Source: Trichoplax sp. H2 | Taxonomy: Eukaryota; Placozoa; Uniplacotomia; Trichoplacea | Reading direction: 5' to 3' | Assembly: GCA_003344405.1 (NCBI GenBank) | Contig: NOWV01000010.1 | Location: forward strand, 930,001-994,000 | DNA length: 64,000 nucleotides | Shown: piece after piece, positions 58,324 to 64,000 of the stretch | Layout of the letters: every line of letters begins with the position of its first letter | How positions within the stretch are numbered: the stretch's first letter is position 1 | Position numbers and translations under genes: made by a program | The notes under the pieces: model-generated | Database searches by the model: none | What the model was told of the DNA's origin: nothing | The model's input: only the letters and a program-made list of their open reading frames with translations

Positions 58324-61300
58324 GAAATACCAGTTCTTACTATTTGATGTGTCATATATTATGCCTACCTTGACTTCAATTTGTATAAAGTGAAAGAGGG
58401 AATAAGAAGAGCTCTGGAACATTTTTTCTTCAATCAGCATAATTCTATTTGCCGAATAGAATAGAAATACGATAGGAAAATATATTTCAACTCTTGCCTT
58501 TGACCTCACATCAATCAACATGGATATAGTCATTATCATACAATCTTAATAGAATAGAGTTGACAATTGGACCTTTTTCTCCATGTAGCAATCATGGATA
58601 GAAAGCAAAACTGCTATTTTTTAACTCTTGTACAAGCTGTAAATTTTTTCGTTATTGTATATTTTACACTATTCTATCTAACAAATAATGATATCAACAT
58701 AAAATGGATACGTTTCTGTATGTACTATATAAATTATTATAGAATAACATCGAATCAATCACTGCCTTTTCTAATATTTTCAATCAATGTCATGATTGCT
58801 CTTTACATTGTATAAAGGTTTTACTTCCTTTTTGATAGAATTTAAACTTTCACGGCTTTCTTATATTAACTCTATCAGCAATTGACTGACCCTTTTGAAG
58901 CAGTAGATTGTTGTCGCCAAAAAATCCTTTTGGCTATGTATAATGTTTCTCTACTGAAAAAGTGCAAAAACTTGTAATCAAGCAATATTGATTATCCATA
59001 ATCTTGATCATTTCTACTATTATAATTGTAAAATATGGCACTATACATCAGTTATTTGATGATATTTGCTTTACAATTAACTCAGGTGAGATTTTTCGAT
59101 TGGCTTTGACTGTTGTACAGTCTCGTTAACTATTCGAAAGATCAAACTGTAGCTTTGATAATAAGCTGCGATATATTTTCACTACTCCATTATGTTTTTT
59201 TCATTTTTATTTAAAAAAACAACAGTCCAAAAATTATCGACCCAAATCGATCCCAATTCGCCTTTATTGTATGTAAAAAAATATCGACTCCTCACTCAAT
59301 TTTATAAGATTTACCATAAACGTCATTTCACTCTTTGCTCAATTAAGTGGCAATTAAATCAATAAAAAAGATTTTCTATAAAACTCATGGTGCGAACTTC
59401 AATTTTGAATAAAAATTAATATTTACGGGAAAATAGCAACTTCAGTGTAGATAGCTGACATCTCCCATATTGCAGGGGAGCTGTAAATAGATTTAAATCA
59501 TAGAAAGGGGACATAATAAATATTTGACGATATTGGTAGTGGTCTTTAATCTATACTGTTAACCAGGAGTTAAATTTCAGTGCTGACAGTATCTGTAAGC
59601 TACTTTTACTATGAAGTAAAAGACATTCTGCATTCCTTTCATATACGTAATCTTTCCTTCCGTATTTAGTATGATTAGTTGAAATTTTACGGGATAGTAT
59701 TGACTGTTAATCTCCTTTTACTCATAGAAAAAAGTAGCACTATTTCTCTTGTAGAACTATAATGATGCAGTTAAGACCGAAAGTGTTTCTGGCAAGCTAT
59801 AGATTTTACGGAATAAGATAAAGCTACATTTCTTATTTTCATTATCATCTAAACTTACCGTACTCATTTAGTGATTAACTAAAGCTAACTAGTATTACAA
59901 GAGTTGCTAGATTTTCGTAATATGAACAAGAAAGAAATATTTTTCACTTTATTTTCTTAACATTTGGTAGTGGAACTTCTCTACATTATTGTGGTGTAAG
60001 AAAATTTTTGCCACGTTACATTTAATAAATCGCCTTATGAGAGATTAGATTCATAAATAAGAAAGAAAAACTTACTCCGCTAAAACTGTGCTACAACTCA
60101 TCAAACTACAACTATTGGTAAGGATCGGTCTAGTAGCCGATATTGATAATTAGTAGATGGGGAGTTAGTAACCTTGAACACCAATAGCTAATAATTTCAA
60201 TGACTAATTCGCTAATTTAATTCGTTGCTGTCATTGAAATTCTTAAATTATTTTATTCTAAGTACTGCCTAATGCGGCAAATTCTATCTAGCGTTGGCGA
60301 AAAATTCTTTTCCCACAAAAAATGTACATCAGAGCTTAATTCATTGATGAGCAATTTTATCGAACTAGTTAATTGTTAGTTATATTACTTTATTCTATGC
60401 AGGGAAAATTTTATGCGGTCAATTTAATTTAAAAACGGAAAAAACTTCTGGAATACAGCACATGAGAATAATTATCTTAATATCCTAAATATCGGTAATA
60501 TATATTTCTTGTAATAGATTTATAAATCTTTCTTAGTCGTCGGGAGACCAAGCGTACTCCATCTAATTCGATTTAGTAAACTAACTCATTACTCTATGCA
60601 ATAAAGCTCTTATTCAGCTTTACAGAGTTAATCGAAAGAATTTTTCTTCAAAATACGGCTATAAGCCCCAATCTTCCTGCCGCTATCATTAATCATCTTT
60701 CAATAGATTTACTATAGAGATTTTATCATTTATTCTAAGGTAGGATATATTTAACTTTATGTCATAAATTTAATAATTGTATCTTCATAATAAAGTCACA
60801 CGACATCGATGGGTAGGAGATCACTTTTGGCGTGAACATATTTCATTTTACTATCAGCTTGCAGTACACTATGAAAGGTACGATCAGCTAATAGCAAAAA
60901 AATTATGTTTGCATCGCTGAGAAGTACGTTATTATAATTAGCACCTTGATGTTAACATTGATGGTAAATCTTATAATCGGCTTGTCGATGTGATAGCAAA
61001 TGAAATTTTATAATGCAAGATTTTAATGACGAAAATGATTAAATTAAATAAAATTAGTGATAATAATTAACTATTCTTATTTCTAATGTCATTGAATCAA
61101 TGTTAGAAGAGCATATTAAATTAAAGTTTGATGTTTATTTCCATTGATTAATTGATTGATTATTATTAATAATGTATTATATTGAAGACTGAATAGTTAT
61201 GACTGCCTAATACTTTCAATTAATCACCTTTTGTTGACAGATTGTCTTCTAACTGTCTCAAGAACGTAAAGAGTATTTTTCAAGAAATTTAAGATGTGAT

Positions 61301-64000
61301 TAACGAATAGAAAATGTTCATACTTACTAAAAAATGAGGAATGAAAACATAGAACTCACTCTACTAAGAAAAAAGAGGTAAAAATCAAATTAGATCAAAT
61401 ATTGTCAATCTAACCAAATATATTCATAATCAAATAACTGCAACTAAGTTTTTCCTCTTTTGTTTTTGTCGTAATCCATCAATGAAAAGGTCTAAGCATT
61501 TTATATTGTCGCCATGTTTTTAAATTATTAAGTTAAACAATAGTCGACATGATATATTCAATGCTCTTAGCCCTGGTTTTATTATTATTATTTTGATTAA
61601 GTATATCGCTATTAATCCACGCTGAATAAGTTTTATGCTCTACAAATATCGGTTGGGTAATAACTTCAGGCTTGAAGATTTAAAGTTATCTTTTAACATT
61701 TTAGATTCGGGCTAACGCTTTAGGGGCCTTTTAAGCTGCTTTTTCGTATACATGATCCTTGGAGCTAAAAATTAGAGAATGTAGTGCTAGATCCATAATA
61801 TCTTATATTATAGAAGTCTTGTTCCGTTGATACTAGTGTGAGTAATTTGATTCTTTAATTTCGCTCTACGGAGCGCTAATAACCTCTTGTTACAACATTT
61901 ACAATCTATTAGACTACTGCCACTATCAAAGGATTACAGTATATACTGTGATGGAGGGTTCGATATCTCAGAGGATTGAGATTTAGTCGCCATTTACAAT
62001 TATTACAACAAAGGGTTTATAAAAGTTATGCTTTATTGTAGGTTAGTAATGTGAAGTACAGTGAGGTAGTTACGGTAGATCAGCGTGCAAGCTGTCGTGA
62101 GTAACGAGTAGAAGTATTAGACTGTGAGAGACTAACTAGAAGACTAACTGAGAGGCTAATGAACTCTGAGGTAGAAATCGCTGGTATTTATAGTTTTAAA
62201 GATAGAGCACATGTAGAGAATAGGATTGTGGAATTAGATACAACATATACCATAACAGGTTACAAAATAGCAGATGATTGTAGAAAAACAGCGAGTACCG
62301 TAATAACTAAATACAGTAGTCTATATATGAATGTAGAGTAAGCGGACTGTAGATCTGTCTAAATATAAGAGCAATACAACATGTCTATATTTAAGAGTAG
62401 AATATAGTTACAGTATATTCTNNNNNNNNNNNNNNNNNNNNGCTAGATCCATAATATCTTATATTATAGAAGTCTTGTTCCGTTGATACTAGTGTGAGTA
62501 ATTTGATTCTTTAATTTCGCTCTACGGAGCGCTAATAACCTCTTGTTACAACATTTACAATCTATTAGACTACTGCCACTATCAAAGGATTACAGTATAT
62601 ACGTATATTCGTAGAGTGTATTCTCACTGTTCTCTGCAGCAACTTATGTATGCATATATTTTATTTCTATAGGACATGTAAGATATTTTTTCATCTGGCT
62701 CAAGACAAAATAAAAATTTTAATAGTTTATAAGGACGATGAAGTTATATACAATATTTAAAACGATAACAATACTATGTTTCATTTTTATATTTCAACTG
62801 AGTACGTATAATATTTTCCTATCCTTTTTAAAAGGTTGCATGATATATTGTGATTAGAAAATTCTTCCTGGTCGTAAGAAACAATCAAATTGTATCACAA
62901 TAATAATCGATTCATAGTTGCTGCAATAGAATTAATGCTGTGATTTCATCTAGATTAAACTTTACTTGATACATTTGATATTTTACTAATCTTGTTTAAA
63001 CTAAAATTATATTTAGCAACATGACATTCTTACAGGTGGTAAGATGTAGTATGACAAAATTATATCTCAATAATAATAATAATAACAGCTGCTATAATAA
63101 AAAATATGAAGCTTTATTATATGGACAATCACAGTGAATAAGTGATTTATTTTTTGTTATATTGTATGTTATCCTCCTTTGAAATATATTGATTGCATAT
63201 TATATTATTTCTGACCGGAGACAACAATAAAGTTAAATAGTCGACGTAACATCATGATATAAATTATCTGATTTAATGCTCTATTTATGATAGTGGTTAT
63301 AATTCAAAGTCGTAATTTCTTATTCTCATGGATTTTATTTAAGACTTTAATATTGTTGTCATTCATATTATGAAAGTAATAAATAAAATAGATGTCTTAA
63401 GCTTGAATCAGACTAATGAATGATATCTAATTAGAATGATAATATATCGCTTTAATATAATATACTAGTATTACATAATGTCGTCGAACTTTTTTAATTA
63501 ATCGAAGTAAACAAAAAATTGAAGGTCAAAATTTTTCTTGATTTCTCTTGCTGGGGTAGTGCCTCAATAAATATTTTTAAAACAGTATAAGGGTGCCTAC
63601 AGTTAAATCTCATATATCTAACCTAACTTACGCTAATTCAATTACAATAATTTTGTCGATTTCATAATATCTATCAACTCAATTTCTTATTTCCCTATAT
63701 ACTGTGAACAATGTGCGCGATTGACTTTCAAAAATGGCTTAATGATTAAATTGTAACTACCTTAGTGGAGCAGATGTCATCTAATTCAGCCTATTTAATC
63801 CAGATTGAATGCAATGGCTTATTCCATGAAATATAACAATAGAGTGTGAACATAGATTGAATAATTGGAGCTAATAATTTTTTATGATATTTAACTTGCT
63901 CCTACGTATAATTAGTACTTTTCAAATTTTCAGCAAAACATCGCTGTTGGACACCACCACTATTAAGGTAAACATACGGTACAAGAAGATATTAACGGAC
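58324..64000. other. AT-rich sequence, no gene supported
   Basis: Begins with the 3' UTR of the preceding gene. The open frames are short and without motifs. A second assembly gap lies at 62422-62441. At 63934-63967 a segment flanked by a TTTTCAG acceptor and a GTAAAC donor could be an internal exon of a gene lying mostly outside the window, but 34 nt is too little to judge. Confidence 0.5.
61786..62602. repeat. 161-bp direct repeat flanking a unique segment and a gap
   Basis: 61786-61946 and 62442-62602 appear identical (both start GCTAGATCC and end ACAGTATATAC). Between them are 475 bp of unique sequence and the 20-N gap. The right copy starts exactly at the gap edge, as expected for two overlapping contigs from different haplotypes. 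The unique segment is bordered by TTACAGTATA at both sides (about 61934 and about 62409), which could mark an insertion present in only one haplotype. Confidence 0.8.

Overview
This 64 kb window is nuclear DNA of an intron-rich animal with an AT-rich genome. I see seven protein-coding genes. Six are recognisable as conserved metazoan genes: cytosolic HSP70/HSC70, a multi-Tudor protein, HBS1L, the pseudokinase NRBP, cystathionine beta-synthase and EIF3E. NRBP is an animal family. Gene density (about one per 8-9 kb), many small introns (mostly 60-250 nt) and low GC would fit an early-branching animal such as a placozoan (Trichoplax-like), but nothing in the sequence proves that, so the species call is an inference. 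I rebuilt exon structures by hand from GT-AG (or other) splice signals, reading-frame phase and known family motifs. In six genes every junction keeps the frame; the terminal exon of HBS1L is not settled.

Layout. 1-1.77 kb: no gene. 1.77-5.02 kb (-): HSP70, nine exons, with a heat-shock element and TATA box at 5.22-5.27 kb. 5.3-7.3 kb: palindromic TACAGTAC-type repeats, a GC-richer stretch, a two-part higher-order tandem repeat and an 84-bp duplication. 7.5-11.3 kb (+): a four-Tudor protein of about 1115 aa. 12.5-19.2 kb (-): HBS1L, at least 22 exons, with unusual introns (two GC-AG and one apparent U12-type AT-AA). 22.2-29.4 kb (-): NRBP, 19 exons, 516 aa, with a 3.4 kb first intron. 29.5-32 kb: dense TACAGTAC repeats and a duplication abutting an assembly gap. 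32.3-36.3 kb (+): CBS, 17 exons, 514 aa. 37.8-38.7 kb: a minisatellite and more TACAGTAC repeats. 38.8-42.6 kb (+): EIF3E, 13 exons, 448 aa. 42.6-54.4 kb: a gene desert ending in a CCAAT/TATA-type promoter region. 54.5-58.3 kb (+): an unidentified nuclear-looking protein of 512 aa in two exons. 58.3-64 kb: AT-rich sequence with no gene I can support and a second gap flanked by a 161-bp direct repeat.

The genes are housekeeping or regulatory functions and do not form an operon or an obvious linked pathway. HBS1L (ribosome rescue and mRNA surveillance) and EIF3E (initiation) both act in translation, and HSP70 in protein folding, but I see no sign that their neighbourhood is functional. I found no evidence for a new multi-gene system. 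The most unusual signals are the splice-site chemistry of HBS1L, the possible HBS1/SKI7 dual-isoform design, the in-phase heat-shock element on an intron-rich HSP70, the alternating higher-order repeat, a perfect 24-bp hairpin, and TACAGTAC clusters sitting upstream of four genes.
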